Shown: positions 1 to 11,777, counted from the stretch's first letter. The stretch: 64,000 nt of DNA from Gari tellinella (GCA_922989275.2 OV277871.1:65431848-65495847); one strand, 5' to 3'. Program-made: numbers and translations. Notes: a model not told the origin generated them from the letters alone.

Positions 1-19
1 CGCATATCCATATATACTA

Positions 20-155
20 TACCAAACATTTATGCGTCCTTTACCAAAAGTGTACCTGTGAAGAGAACATTTGTATAATGCATACAGTAAAGTGCCCGAT
101 TAGAGGGCTCCTACAGCCCTCTAGTAAGAGATTTCACTGTTTGTCATTTTGCAAT
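20..155. repeat. Remnant of an AGGGCTCC hairpin repeat (family E)
   Basis: A short palindrome around 98-126 (AGAGGGCTCC/AGCCCTCT) lies next to a flank resembling 26165-26240 (CTGTGAAGAG). Related hairpins are at 16007-16056 and 25677-25737. Ends are not definable here. Confidence 0.4.
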
Positions 156-276
156 ATATTATAAAAAACCCAACCCTAAATAGTATAATATGAACCAGCC
201 TTCGTTGTAACCTTGAGTTGGTCATCGGAAATTTTAAGGGATAATGAGTTAATGCTTTCTTCCTTGAAACGTCATA

Positions 277-522
277 CAGTGGAGAATGTGTTATTCTTTC
301 CCAATACACGCGTTTACGCTAAAACTATTATTTGCAGTGCAAACAGTTTGGAGCCAGATCAGACGCCGGGTAACCCGGCGTCTGATCAGGCTCCAAACTG
401 TTTGCCACCAAGATAAACATAAAATATCAGAATTGTCCAAAAGTTGTTCTTTTCTACGTTTTAGTGCTTTGCGTTTGCGTACGTTTGCGTTTAAAGGGGA
501 AAGAATAACAGATTCTCCACTG
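277..522 (+). mobile_element. M1 MITE, full-length copy 1
   Basis: Non-autonomous DNA transposon with terminal inverted repeats CAGTGGAGAA/TTCTCCACTG flanked by TA (275-276, 523-524). The central hairpin pairs CAAACAGTTTGGAGCC with its complement around a GGGTAACCC apex. The plus orientation is defined as the end reading CCCAATA..CGCG on the left. It encodes nothing: the open frame through it recurs only because the DNA repeats. The TA target and CAGTG ends are known for Tc1/mariner-type elements; the transposase source is not in the window. Confidence 0.93.
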
Positions 523-589
523 TATTGACAATACCTGTTTGAAAAAGTGTCATTTACTATATATTGTTATTTTGGTCAATGGATTGCAA

Positions 590-889
590 TATGACCAACC
601 GTTTGTTACGTACATACAGGGGAGAATCTGTTATTCTTTCCCGTTTAAACGCAAACGTACGCAAACGCAAAACACTGAAATGTAGAAAATAACAACTTCT
701 TGACAATTCTGACTATTGATATTTAGCTGAGTGGCAAACAGTTTGAAGCCTGATCAGACGCCGGGTTACCCGGCGTCTGATCTGGCTCCAAACTGTTTGT
801 ATTGGAAATAATAGTTTGAGCGTAAACGCGTTTATTTGGAAAGAATAACGTTTTCTCCACTGTATGACCAACCGTTTGTTACGTACATA
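590..889 (-). mobile_element. M1 copy 2 (617-862) with 27-bp flanking direct repeats
   Basis: M1 occupies 617-862, starting CAGGGGAGAA (one substitution). The right half has the TGTATTGGAAATAATAG / AACGTTTTCTCC variant. Outside the element, 590-616 and 863-889 are identical 27-bp direct repeats that both begin and end with TA. This is much longer than a normal TA duplication (see findings). Confidence 0.92.
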
Positions 890-1207
890 GAAATAAGTGG
901 TGAGAACTTTGAAGAAACGGCCATTCATTATATTCCGTTTCATTTTGGTTATTTTGGATTTGTTAAATGGTAAAGAACGCTATTTAATACATGTTTTATG
1001 AAAACCGTAAACGCCACGATCACATTGGTCACATGTATCATTAAAGGTTAATAAACGTTATGAATAAATATTAGCCTTTGCTAAAGTGTTTCTTTTGACT
1101 GATCTATAGTACACGGATAAACAAATGATAGTTTAAACCTGACTTGATGCACAGTTAACGGATCCATGTCAATCAAGTTGCCTTTATGAAGGTATAGTAT
1201 TAGAATA
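890..1207. other. Unassigned AT-rich sequence
   Basis: I see no gene, hairpin or recognisable repeat here apart from ordinary AT-rich sequence. Confidence 0.5.
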
Positions 1208-1541
1208 CCTGTATATCACAATATTTGTCAGTTTGACACGTTTTGCTAACAATTGAAGCCTTACCCCATAGCCAGTTTCCAGTATTGACGATAGGTGACC
1301 ACTTAAAGCATGTTGAAAGTAAGGCATGCATTAGGCTACGATCTCCTAGTATATAGAAATTATTTCTTGTGAAACCTGTATATCACAATATGTGTCAATT
1401 TGATACGTTGTGCTTACAATTGAAGCCTTACCCCATAGCCAGTTTCCAGTATTGACGATAGGTGACCACTTAAAGCAGGTTGAAAGTAAAGCATGCATTA
1501 AGCTACGATCTCCTAGTATATAGAAATTATTTCTTGTGAAA
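1208..1541 (+). repeat. Tandem duplication of a 167-bp P1-related unit
   Basis: Two units of equal length, 1208-1374 and 1375-1541, join directly and differ at only a few positions. Each carries the P1 signature CCCCATAGCC..TTTCCAGTATTG and one arm of the P1 hairpin (CTTAAAGCA.GTTGAAAGTA) but not the opposite arm. The P1-like tail (ATATTCAT.ACTGTATAGAT.GGAACTATTTTCT) continues to about 1670. Confidence 0.85.
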
Positions 1542-1797
1542 CATATTCATTACTGTATAGATTGGAACTATTTTCTACAGTGGAGTAATAGATTAATGGT
1601 GTAAAAAGGCGTTTTTATAGAGTAATCGGTTAAATATTAGATATTAGATAAGAGTAGATCAGTTGACTATCGAGCGTGTTTTATTATATCAAGATACTGC
1701 TTGTGATGAGTTATATAACAACTATGATACCATTAACATCCTTTCTATTCCTAACTTCTATCTTCGCCATCAACAAAACAAGATACAATTCTTCAGC

Positions 1798-2077
1798 TGT
1801 TTGTAAATCCTTTATTTTGTAACGTTTACAATTTACACAGAACAGAATACATAGCAAGTCAGAGGGAAATTCAATAGTCACTGTTATCCTCGACCAGATA
1901 TTAAACCCTAGCAATCATTCATCTTACAATAATCTTGTCAGTCGGGAAAGACGCATTTGTCATTTCCCTCAACTCTTGAGCTATCGCTAACCCCCAACAT
2001 TGATCCGGAGTTTGATACCAATTAGTTTTGATAAACCAAGTGTAAAGCCGTGTATCTTCGTTCACTTGTTATTGAAT
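1798..2077 (-). repeat. Dispersed repeat F, copy 1
   Basis: The reverse complement of this stretch matches 42863-43152 closely over its whole length, and 37735-37910 in part. Shared landmarks are CTGACTGACAAGATTATTG and GGTCGAG.ATAACAGTGAC. No long open frame or terminal repeat is seen, so the class is unknown. Confidence 0.8.
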
Positions 2078-2139
2078 TCAGAGATGGTGTATTACAAGTC
2101 ATTTTGGATATTGCCATTGTCCGAGTGTTATAAAATTTA

Positions 2140-2492
2140 CAGCGCTCCCTCTTTACAATGGTCCTCCTAACAACGATTTCATCCTTACAACACCGCTTGC
2201 CGCTGTTCACTAACAAGACAATTATGCAAATCCATATCACGGCTGGAATATTGCTTGCTTTAAATTATCGCCTGCTGATTTTGTCAAAGTCACATATTGG
2301 ACATTTTGACAGAAAAAAATCACGGAGAGTGACAAAAATCTTAAATCCAGATCAGACGCCGCGTCACAAAGCGTCTGATCTGAATAAAATATGTTTGCAA
2401 ATGTAAGCCAGTTTCCCTCCATATAACAATCCCCTTCGAACAACACACAATGGCTGTCTCCAATTGGAAGTTGTTATAGAGAAGAAGCACTG
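2140..2492 (+). mobile_element. M2 MITE, copy 1
   Basis: TA-flanked element (2138-2139, 2493-2494) with diverged inverted ends CAGCGCTCCCTCTTTACAA / TTGTTATAGAGAAGAAGCACTG. An off-centre hairpin (ATCAGACGCCGCGTCACAAAGCGTCTGAT) lies near the right end. The subterminal TTTTGACAGAAAAAAA stretch is shared with the other M2 copies. Confidence 0.8.
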
Positions 2493-2518
2493 TATTATAA
2501 TACTGTCGAACCCGGGTA

Positions 2519-2661
2519 CAGTGGAGAATCTGTTTTTCTTTCCCGTTACCCGGCGTCTGATCTGGCTCCAAACTGTTTGCACTGCAAATAATAGTTTTAG
2601 CGTAAACGCGTTTAGTGGGAAAGAATAACAGATGTGGGAAAGAATAACAGATTCTCCACTG
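2519..2661 (-). mobile_element. M1 copy 3, internally deleted
   Basis: TA-flanked M1 whose left body is lost: sequence jumps from TTTCCCG straight to TTACCCGGCGTC, so one hairpin arm is missing. Near the right end, GTGGGAAAGAATAACAGAT occurs as an extra partial copy. The left end reads CTGTTTTTC instead of CTGTTATTC. Confidence 0.9.
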
Positions 2662-2804
2662 TAACTCCAATTCGTCAAACTCTTTTGTCGTCTTCCTTAA
2701 ATCTATAGATCTAGTCTGCATTGGTAGTGGCGTCATCAATATTTTTAAAGTCAGTTTTAGAAATAATTTGACTGATGAAATGTCGATGCGAGTGTTACGC
2801 GTTA

Positions 2805-3050
2805 CAGTGGAGAATGTGTTATTCTTTCCCAATAAACGCGTTTACGCTAAAACTATTATTTCCAGTGCAGACAGTTTGGAGCCAGATCAGACGCCGGGTA
2901 TCCCGGCGTCTGATCAGGCTCCAAACTGTTTGCCACCATGATAAACATGAAATATCAGAATTGTCCAAAAGTTGTTCTTTTCTACGTTTTAGTGCTTTGC
3001 GTTTGCGTACGTTTGCGTTTAAACGGGAAAGAATAACAGATTCTCCACTG
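2805..3050 (+). mobile_element. M1 copy 4, full length
   Basis: Full copy flanked by TA. The flanks read TTACGCGTTA on the left and TACGCGGTG on the right, so TACGCG may be part of a 9-bp duplication (imperfect). The right flank continues as one arm of a CAAACTGTGTGC hairpin and the tail of a P2 element to about 3125, so this copy probably landed at or near that hairpin's apex. Confidence 0.92.
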
Positions 3051-3125
3051 TACGCGGTGTGTGATCAGGATCCAAACTGTGTGCAGAGTCGCCATTTGTC
3101 CGCCATTGGTAGTGAAAGAGTTAAC
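3051..3125. repeat. P2-like right-end fragment
   Basis: Hairpin right arm (GATCAGGATCCAAACTG) followed by CGCCATTGGTAGTGAAAGAGTTAA, as in complete P2 elements. The left half is not recognisable beyond the M1 insertion. Confidence 0.5.
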
Positions 3126-3139
3126 CGATTGTTCCATTA

Positions 3140-3365
3140 ATACACATTTTACGTTTTAAAATATTTCCTTCAAGAAAATAGTTCCGCTTTATACAATCAT
3201 GGATGTATACTATTAAATATAATTATATTCTCTATCTCTGCAAATGGTAGATTGAAGCAGATTAAAAGTAAAGCCGAATGTACTTTAGGCGCAATCTGTT
3301 TTCGTACCAACCTTTTTGAAGTGGTCACATGTCTTCAAAACTAGAAACAGGCTATTTGGCAATGT
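3140..3365. repeat. Degenerate P1 element
   Basis: Diverged P1 landmarks appear in order: TTCAAGAAAATAGTTCC, TACAATCATG, AAGCAG.TTAAAAGTAAAGC, AGTGGTCACATGTCTTCAA and CTAGAAACAGGCTAT. The second hairpin arm is eroded. Confidence 0.6.
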
Positions 3366-3380
3366 GTTTTAGTTCAACTA

Positions 3381-3626
3381 CAGTGGAGAATCTGTTATTC
3401 TTTCCCGTTTAAACGCAAACGTACGCAAGCGCAAAGCACTAAAACGTAGAAAAGAACAACTTTTGGACAATTCTGATATTTCATGTGTATCATGGTGGCA
3501 AACAGTTTGGAGCCTGATCAGACGCCGGGTAACCCGGCGTCTGATCTGGCTCCAAACTGTTTGCACTGCAAATAATAGTTTAAGCGTAAACGCGTTTATT
3601 GGGAAAGAATAACAGATTCTCCACTG
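3381..3626 (-). mobile_element. M1 copy 5, full length
   Basis: Clean TA flanks (3379-3380, 3627-3628) and intact hairpin. The spacer reads CATGTGTATCATGGTGG rather than the usual CATGTTTATCTTGGTGG. Confidence 0.93.
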
Positions 3627-3664
3627 TAACCCGAATTCTGCAGTTGATTTTATATACGCTCTCT

Positions 3665-3850
3665 TAACCTTTTCACTGCCAACTATTTCGTTAGAGTTTT
3701 ACCCCTTCGCCGTTTCATTGTCGTCTGCTTCAAATAAATACGAAAAAGACTCTAGCAGGAAACGTAACACAAACAATACACCCACCTCTCAAGCAGAACA
3801 CACACAGTCATACCATAAAACACACATACACACACACGCACGCAATACAT
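3665..3850. repeat. P2 end fragment and CA-rich simple sequence
   Basis: TTAACCTTTTCACTGCCAAC at 3665 matches the P2 end at 18514 and extends to about 3745. It is followed by an imperfect CA/CACG-rich stretch (3780-3845). Confidence 0.5.
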
Positions 3851-4122
3851 GTACCATTACTTCATCCACGCACTAAATAGCAAACACACGCAAGACAAAC
3901 ATAAAGCGGGACTTGTGAATATACATTTGTCTTGCGCAGAGGAGGCGGCGCTTATAAATCTGAGAATCATTTTGTTGCGTTGCTTCAGTAACGCCGTTAT
4001 GGCTATTTCTTTCCTGGTACACAATATTCGTGTCAACAACCTCTATTGTGGATAACACAAACATGCATACTAATAAAATGTTCATTTGATATTAGAAATA
4101 ACACAAAATATTATGTAAATAT

Positions 4123-4512
4123 AAGAAATGAGCTGAATTTTGTCGGCGTTTAAGCAAAATAAGCGACAGACAATGATCGGCAAATTGACCATGAACCGCG
4201 TTATAGAGAAGGGGCGCTGGCGTTTATTTCGCTTAACCCTTTCCCTTATAGAAGCGACTTTTAGCACATTCATTTTATTCATCCGCTGAAGAAAATAGTT
4301 CCAAATAATACCGTAATGAATATGTGTCATATTTAATACTTTCCTTATTCTAGCAGTTAATAGCTTAAAGCAGGCTGAAAGTAAAGCAGAATGCGCCTTA
4401 GGGCGCATTCTGCTTTACTTTCAACCTGCTTTAAGTAGCCAGATATCTTCAATACTAGAAACAATGCTATCAGGTAAAGGGTTAAACGCCGACTAAATTC
4501 AGTTCATTTCTT
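4123..4512. mobile_element. Outer TIR element interrupted by P1
   Basis: The left end AAGAAATGAGCTGAATTTTG (4123 on) and its inverse at 4481-4512 (ATTCAGTTCATTTCTT) form terminal inverted repeats continuing into GTCGGCGTTTAA. The P1 element at 4233-4485 sits between them, so this is a nested insertion. A related palindrome is at 56285-56400. Confidence 0.7.
4233..4485 (-). mobile_element. P1 TTAA-bounded MITE, copy 1
   Basis: Begins TTAACCCTTT and ends AAAGGGTTAA. It holds a near-perfect hairpin at 4364-4435 (CTTAAAGCAGGCTGAAAGTA, complement on the far arm). The TTAA target with CCCTTT ends is what piggyBac-type elements leave. Length matches 38136-38387 and 49650-49900. Confidence 0.8.
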
Positions 4513-5090
4513 AATCAAAATCAATCGTCTAAAAATATATATATAATTTTCTACATTTGAATACAATGCGTGTACGGTTTATTTCGTTCAAACTACAAGA
4601 AACACATCGTCTATACTGTACAAGTGGAGAACAATTTAAATAATTCTAGTTGTCTAGATGTAAAGTAGTCAAAAACCAAACACATAAATCATTGTAAGAA
4701 TGCTTTCATTGTGCATTTACAAGATGAGTAGGGATATATCATCTTGTAAAACGACACTAGTAAGATTAATGGCGTCTGGACGAAACAATTGATTAGTTGT
4801 AACGCAAGGATTATTCGATGAAATGTTCGTGGTGCAGTGAAGAAACTTTGATTTTTTGACATATTTCTGAATGCTCTTCCTAAATAAATGATTGTAGACA
4901 TTCCATGGATTGTATCTGTTTATATACTTCTGAAACGTACGTTAACCGATAAATACCTCTCGTCTAAAATAGTATACGTTAGCAAACAATGTAGACACTT
5001 ATTTAACGCAATATGCTGATTCACTTTAAAACTCGTATGAGTGTAAGTAGAACAGAAAGTTAACATATTGGAAAAACAGTCGAACTTCTA
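4513..5090. other. Unassigned AT-rich sequence
   Basis: Short open frames only. No recognisable repeat ends, hairpin or conserved protein motif. Confidence 0.5.
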
Positions 5091-5092
5091 TA

Positions 5093-5247
5093 CAGAGGAG
5101 AATCTGTTATTCTTTCCCGTTTAAACGCAAACGTACGCAAACGCAAAACACTAAAATGTAGAAAATAACAACTTCTTGACAATTCTGACTATTGATATTT
5201 AGCTGAGCGGCAAACAGTTTGAAGCCTGACCAGACGCCGGGTTACCC
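5093..5247 (-). mobile_element. M1 copy 6, left part of a split copy
   Basis: Begins CAGAGGAGAATC after TA (5091-5092) and runs to the hairpin apex GGGTTACCC. The remainder resumes at 14127. After removing one copy of the 8-bp duplication GGTTACCC the two parts add to 246 bp, the length of an intact M1. This shows that 5248-14126 is a later insertion. Confidence 0.9.
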
Positions 5248-6524
5248 CACAGGGACGCGACACGATTGATTTTTGAGAAAAAAAAAGTCAGAATGTATAT
5301 ATAGAGACAAGGGATACAACTGATCGTCAGTATAGTCTCGCCATATCTCGACACAACTGGGCATATCATGAATAATAATTGATGAAATGACACCCTTTTC
5401 CATTGCTGTCTAGCTAATATAATACCCTTCCATAAAAACATAACTTTAAGGTAATAGTGCAGTGCAAATCAATATGGCCACCAAAACAAGGAGTGGCGGT
5501 GCATTTATGGTGAAAACGGCACAGATATTGCTCAACTCCTAAAAATGTCACTCTATACAACTGGTAAATATATCCCTCTTTTCATTTGCATTTATAGATA
5601 ATAATAAAAACGTTTTTATAGTGAAAAGAAATTACCTCCAAATTTACCAAATTTTGGGCACGTCCACCAACATCTGCGGCTAACTAATTCCAAAACTATC
5701 TATGGCATAGTAATTTTCAAACTGTGCCCTAGGTGCAAGGAATCCTTATTTTCTCTTTAGAATGTCCATTTGAACACTATATAGTCTGACATTATACCCA
5801 TTATCACCAAGAATTTCAATTCTCCATATTGGCTAGCACATGTAATTGAAATAATCCTTTCAAAAGTATGGTGGTCAAACATTGTCAAAGTTAAAAACAT
5901 CAAATGAATGCTACATATTACCTGTACAAACCATTGTGGATTCCAAAAGTAACTAGTACACTGACCAAGTCAGAAAATATCCCACAAAAGGAGGAGTAAA
6001 CTGCTTAAATTCAACGCATAGTATCAACAAAGCCAAAACTTAGAGTTAAATGAAAATCATTCAAGGGGTAAAGAGGATATGACGTGGTCATTCGTGACCT
6101 TCTTACCAGCATTACAAATACTGAACTATTGCAAACACTGTCCGAAAATCTGGCTAAATCCCATGAAAATTATTTCAGTAACAGAGAAAACAGGGCTAAA
6201 ATGGTGTCGTTATTGTTATAAATGAGTATGCCTTATCCAATTTAGCCGGTTTTCAAAGTTGGCCAAGGTTTTTCACATTCATATCAACATGTTCAGAAAG
6301 ATTTTACAATTCAGCTTAAAACTTCTCGAGTCCCAAATAGGACACGGCTAAAATTGACAAATTATAGTTTTTCAAGGGTAATGATACTTGGATGAAAAGT
6401 ATAAGAGCTAGAAAGCGGACAAGATTAAATATGGCCAATCATGAAAAATAACTGATCAAGCTACAACACTATGACATAAGAGGACATATCTCTCAGGTCT
6501 CTGCCAGTAGCTGCAAATATTTCC

Positions 6525-6683
6525 ATGTCCTCCACCAGTCCAGTTCCATCGGGTGTCTCCCAGGGCAAAGTTCTTGGCCCATTACTATTCCACACATACA
6601 TTAATGATCTCCGGGGGAATGTAAATCACATATTCGCTAATGACACAGCTATATACCTGTCCCTTTTCCATTGTCGATACTGA
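6525..6683 (+). pseudogene. LINE reverse-transcriptase fragment
   Basis: Translation from 6525 reads PVPSGVSQGKVLGPLLF, then YINDL and FANDTAIYL, ending at a TGA at 6681. This matches the GVPQGSVLGPLLF..YINDL..FADD core of non-LTR retrotransposon reverse transcriptases. The catalytic first D of FADD is N (6639-6641), so it would be inactive. Flanking frames are broken. Clade (Jockey/CR1/L2-like) cannot be decided from this length. Confidence 0.8.
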
Positions 6684-8142
6684 TATATATATATATATGG
6701 TGTTCTCTGGGTGACTTTAAAGCACTTTTTCAGTGGTGTTATAAAGATAAAGAGCCTGCTAAAACTTTGTTTCTAAATTTATTCAATTTTGCTGTGTAAC
6801 TAAATTGAATATGATATATAAAGAAATCCTTGCTAGAATCTGTATGTAAAAGGTAGATACAAAAAGGACTAATATCTCAGTCAACCTCTGAAACAAATTC
6901 AATACACGGTTTGACAGAGAAGTAAAGGAAACAGTTTACCTACATTCACTTGCTTTCTGATTATCATGATGATGAATAAGCATTATAATAATTTGAAAAA
7001 GAAAATTGCAAACAGTGCAGTACTAGATCATAAGATCTCTCAAATATGGGTCTGTACTCTGTTCTGTTTTCCCATGTTCCTGTATACAGACATGTTTTGT
7101 AGATGTAAATCTATCATAATCCTAAATCAGAATGTCATTTGTATTTACTCCACAATATTTTGACTTTTTAACATGGCTTGTTTCAAAGGCATTTCTTTCT
7201 GCTAATTCTATCATAATTCCGAGAAAACTTATAAGATGTTTGGTCTAATCAATTCACGGACGTACAGACATGACCAAAATGCTTAAATAAATAGCATTTT
7301 ATCATGAAATTGGATTGTCATTCTTATACTGTATGTTTTCTTTCTAAATGATTAGCGATATGTTTCATTCTGTTGAAATACGCTGAGTGCTATCGTTAAT
7401 TCGCGAAAACTGATGACAAAATGTTTGTGTACGATTGATAGAAACAATTGATGCACTGTCAACAAAAACATTTACGCTTACATGTATAGATCCGTTCCTT
7501 CTTTGTTTAAATTATATCTAATGGGGATATGCGGCAGCGCGACGTCTGTTTGATTTAAACATGGTATTTATTTTTCATTAGGCTTATAGCGATTAGAAAC
7601 CTTTTGTCTCGTATGTGGGCGTGGCATTTTTCGCCATTCACTCCAAACTGATGTAGATCTAAATGGCATAAAGGGAGCTAAAAATAAATGTCGATTACGG
7701 AAATTCACGATTCTCTATAGCGGACGCGTTTTTTGGTAATTATCATGAGGAACCGGCAAATTCCGACACAATGGGGAATGTTAACCAGAAATTAGCGATA
7801 CGTTTGGATAGATAGTTATTATTCGTCAGAAGTGTCAATGAAAATTCGTTGCCAATATTAACAACTTTGAGGACAGTACATCAATTTAAAAACACAAATA
7901 AAAGAATTAAATAATGTTGTGTCATATTTTCCATCTATTTAAAATAAACGCTCTGATATGAAAATTAAAGGGAACTTGGAGGTCTTGCGTTGGCAGTTTG
8001 GCATAGTATATTTAATGTAACAATAAGAGACACATGCATGCAAATGTCATAACTGTTCATCGTGTGCTAGATAAGTAGGTGTATGGGTGAAAACGAGCAA
8101 TTTATTGTAAAATACACTAATTACGCATTTACAGGTATAAAA
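6684..8142. other. Unassigned part of the 8.9-kb element
   Basis: Contains a short TA run (6684-6699). Otherwise no gene, hairpin or familiar repeat is seen. Confidence 0.5.
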
Positions 8143-8981
8143 TCGTCACTTAAACGCCAAAAGGGCTCAACAACATATTTGGTCAAATTTGATTTTTTGA
8201 CAAAATTGACTTATATTCAATGTAAACTATATGAGAAATTAATATTTTGCTTGACTTCCTGATTTTAAACGTAAAAAAATACACTTGACATTTTCACTGT
8301 TTTCCAAAATTCAGTAATTCCTAGTGCCAAAAGGGCTCATCAACAAATGTGTTTGAGCCAAAAGGGCTCAACAGCAGTTACGAGTGCTGATGGACCCTTT
8401 TCATGTCTATGTATAATATACCTAATTGTTTTATAAATATGCCATGTTTTGTAACTCCACAGTTATTGCAATTAAATAGACATCACATTGGCATCATAAC
8501 TTAATTAATCTGCTAACATTGAATCGACCTTGAACTTGCCAATGTATTTCACTGTGTTGATGTTGAATGAAGTTATACATTCTTACCGACAACAATAACC
8601 CTTCGTTGTGGAGATATAATACCTGATCCTGAGGCTAAGTTTATAATTTTATCTTGTTTTATTTAAACATAAGGCTTTTTAATGTTTAAAAGTGTTTAAT
8701 TTTAACATTAATCGCATTGAAAATAGTGCAACAGTCGTTTTTGTTGATGAGCCCTTTTGGCTCTTAAGGAAATTTTCCCACAATAAATAGTTTTATTGCA
8801 TTTTGTAGTACTTAGATAAATACAAATACGCAGAAAAATCAATTTTCAAAATATGAAGCATTGTTTCCAACAATTAATTTGCTTAGGTAAGATTTGAAAG
8901 AAATTTTCATTTGCTGATGAGCCCTTTTGGCTCTAGAGAAAAGTGAATTTTGATTAACTTTTTTGACTTTCATATGCCAAC

Positions 8982-9935
8982 AACTACAATCTACTAGTTT
9001 TCTTCTACAACTTATCCTACTACTATAATTAAGACTACTACAACTAGTTATACCACTATTACTACTACTACCATCATTACTGCTACTTCTCCTTACTTTT
9101 ACTACTACTACTGCTTCCAGATCTACTACTACTTACTACATGCATTACTAATACTTACTAGTACAGCTACTCTTACTGCTACTTACTTTTACTACTACTG
9201 CTACTAACTAGTACCTTACTCGTACTCTTTCTATTTATTCTACTTATACTATTACCTATCATTACTACTACTACTTCTCCTACTTACTATTACTACTGCT
9301 TCTTCTACTAGATCTGCTACACGTACTACTGCTACTACTACTTATTACTTACTACATACTTAATTACTACTACTAGAACTTATAATATTTACTAGTACTA
9401 CTATCTACCGTTACTACTACTACTACATACCATTACTACTACTACTAGATATTTAACTACCTACTTCTACTACTACTACTACTTCTTCTACTACTACTAC
9501 TACTATTACAACTACTATTACAATCACCTCAACTACTACTCTTACAAAAGGTACTACCACTACTTCTACTATAACAGTAATTACTAGCACTACTTATACT
9601 ACTAGACTACTACTACTACAACTACTTCTACTGCCTCTCCTACTGTTGCTACCACTACTACTTATACCGGTACTACTATTCCTACTACTATTACCTACCA
9701 TTACTACTTCTACTACTGCTACTTATACTGCAACTACTACCACTACAAGTTACTACTACCTACCATAACTGCAACTACTACCATAACTACTATTTCTTCT
9801 ACTGCTACTGCTATCACTACGACTTCCGCTTAAAACCAACGAGATCTACTATTTACTACATTTCCAACTACCGCATAACTACTTCAACTACTACATTCAC
9901 TGCTACTACTGCTACTATTTCTAGTCCTGTCTTTA
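8982..9935. repeat. ACT/TAC-rich imperfect simple repeat
   Basis: About 950 bp dominated by CTACTACTACTA with many interruptions (CTTCTA, CTGCTA, CCATTA). It lies inside the 3.6-kb nested element. Confidence 0.9.
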
Positions 9936-10429
9936 CTTCTTTTATCTATACAACAACAAGTAAGGTATTTCTACCATAACTTCCCATATACGTTCCCGTA
10001 ATTCGTATAGCCGTAGACATAAACCATTCACAATTATTCTCATGCCCTTTAACTCTTTCATTGGTCTTAAAAGTTACACTCCAACAAACTATAATAACTT
10101 CAATATTGATTTAAATACAAATAATGATAACCAACTCAAATTTAAAGTATTGAACGTTTTAAAAATATGATTTAGAATCAGAAATATAAAATAAACAAAA
10201 TATTTGAAAATACCTCCAGTAGTGATGTGAACTAAGTAAGAATGAAATAAAAGTTCCGTTTAAAAGAAAGGCTTGCCCTGTTTATAAGTAACAGGTCTAA
10301 CCAAAGCATCTGTTTCGTACCCATAAACTCATTTTCTTAAAATTTTGACCTGAATTTTTCCACCTGTGCATCGCAGAACCCCTTTCTCTCCAGAACTTAC
10401 TTTTAGTGATGGAGTATAAGAGACAGATG

Positions 10430-10470
10430 GTTGCTTAAAGCAGGTTGAAAGTAAAGTCGAATGCTTTACT
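10430..10470. repeat. P1 hairpin half-arm
   Basis: GCTTAAAGCAGGTTGAAAGT followed by AAAGTCGAATG matches one arm of the P1 hairpin. The partner arm is absent. Confidence 0.6.
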
Positions 10471-11023
10471 CACTACTCATTGTAGTACGCAGTCAATTTA
10501 TATGGATACAAAACAGTGCTTTATTTATAGGACTTTAAGATTGTTCAAAGCAAGAGGAAGTTTCGAACATCCAGTTGTCTTTAAAATGACCCCAAACCCT
10601 ATTCAAATTGAAGTCCTATTATATTTAGCGAGGTGCAACTGCCAATACACAGACAACCATGTGTATTGCTGTCACTCGATAAAATGTCTTCACAGTTATA
10701 GGCAAATTGTTCCTTAGTGTAAGATCATAATACGAAAATCAATGAAGAACATACCAAACGCACCGGAGCCATCTGCATTACTTTTGTCATGTACATGTAT
10801 TGAACAATCGCACGTTTAATAAATTGTATCTTCATGTGTACCGCTTTTCACAATTTTAACTGGACAAGTCCACGTGCGGATCTTTGAATTTTAATCTAAG
10901 CTGCAGTATTGTTGATGGTGCTAGACTGTTAGTGCTGACTGGTAACGTACAGATTCCTAAATAAAGTCAGCGAAAGATCTGGATCTCTGGATCTGTCGTA
11001 ATTCAGATCATAAATTTCTTAAT

Positions 11024-11180
11024 TATTATTTTATTTCTGCATCTAATCTTCTCTTGTGACATCTCTTTGCAGTTGTCATTTCAAGACATTTCCAAAAAGA
11101 TGTCGCGAGACGTGATTAAACGGAAACATAAGAAGTTAGAGGTATTTTAACGTTTTGATTTACGGCCGTCTAACATCTCA
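11024..11180. repeat. R1 element fragment
   Basis: Shows the R1 core in order: TTATTTCTGCATCTAATC, GTGACATCTCTTTG, CATTTCCAAAAAGATGTC and GATTTACGGCCGT. Terminal GGGCCC ends are missing. Confidence 0.6.
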
Positions 11181-11335
11181 GATACAGAGGCAGATGGTAT
11201 AGATGACATTTAAATGAATATTGAATGTTCATGTAAACATTTCACCCATGTATGTCTAGTGGTTAGTTAAAGATCAATAGAAAACAGTAGATCTACACAC
11301 ATAGAATTTTTTTTTTGAATTTCTTAATTTTTTTT

Positions 11336-11353
11336 TGGGGGGGGGGGGGGGGG
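11336..11353. repeat. Poly-G tract after poly-T
   Basis: An uninterrupted run of about 17 G directly after a T run. It is prone to length error in sequencing. Confidence 0.9.
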
Positions 11354-11777
11354 TCCTAATATATGAAAATTTGGGGGGAAATTCTTCATTTAATACTCGT
11401 TAGTTGATTAACTGTTGAATTAAAGGTTAATATGGCTTTGTCAGTGCTTTAGATAATTTATTTATTCATTTTACCTGTTGTAGAAGGAACAAACAAAATC
11501 TGATGAGCCCTTTTGGCTGTAAATATTCTACCTTGAAATCGACAAATATCCTATGCCAAAATGGCTCATCAACAAAATGATCAAAATATCTCTTTAAATG
11601 AAATTTATTTTTTAATGCTTTTCAAAACACAAATAAACATCCCTATATACTATATGAGTGTGTAATATTTAGTCTGTAAATGTAAAAATGGATTTTTAGG
11701 ACACTTCTAAACTTCAGAGGGCTATATCTCAAAACTTTTAAAAATGTTGATGAGCCCTTTTGGCGTTTAAGTGACGA

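Larger units (their letters stand above)
8143..11777. mobile_element. Nested 3.6-kb element with CCAAAAGGGCTCA repeats
   Basis: Inverted ends TCGTCACTTAAACGCCAAAA (8143 on) and the complement ending at 11777 share about 32 bp including GGGCTCA.CAACA. The inner motif GCCAAAAGGGCTCATCAAC recurs at 8156, 8326 and 8357 (forward), 8742, 8912 and 11501 (reverse), 11555 (forward, one change) and 11745 (reverse), with a decayed copy near 8384. Clustering near both ends resembles subterminal transposase-binding repeats. No target duplication or coding frame is seen. Confidence 0.65.

Noticed and set aside
2775..3140. Recurrent 60-160-codon frames reading QWRMCYSFPINAFTLKLLF and similar, in both directions
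   Set aside because: They are translations of M1. The frame recurs because the DNA repeats, follows the element's boundaries, is open on both strands, and reads through the hairpin. No promoter or conserved protein feature.
10445..10717. 90-codon frame with several cysteines near its end
   Set aside because: It begins inside a P1 hairpin arm and lies in the decayed 8.9-kb element; no zinc-finger spacing is present.
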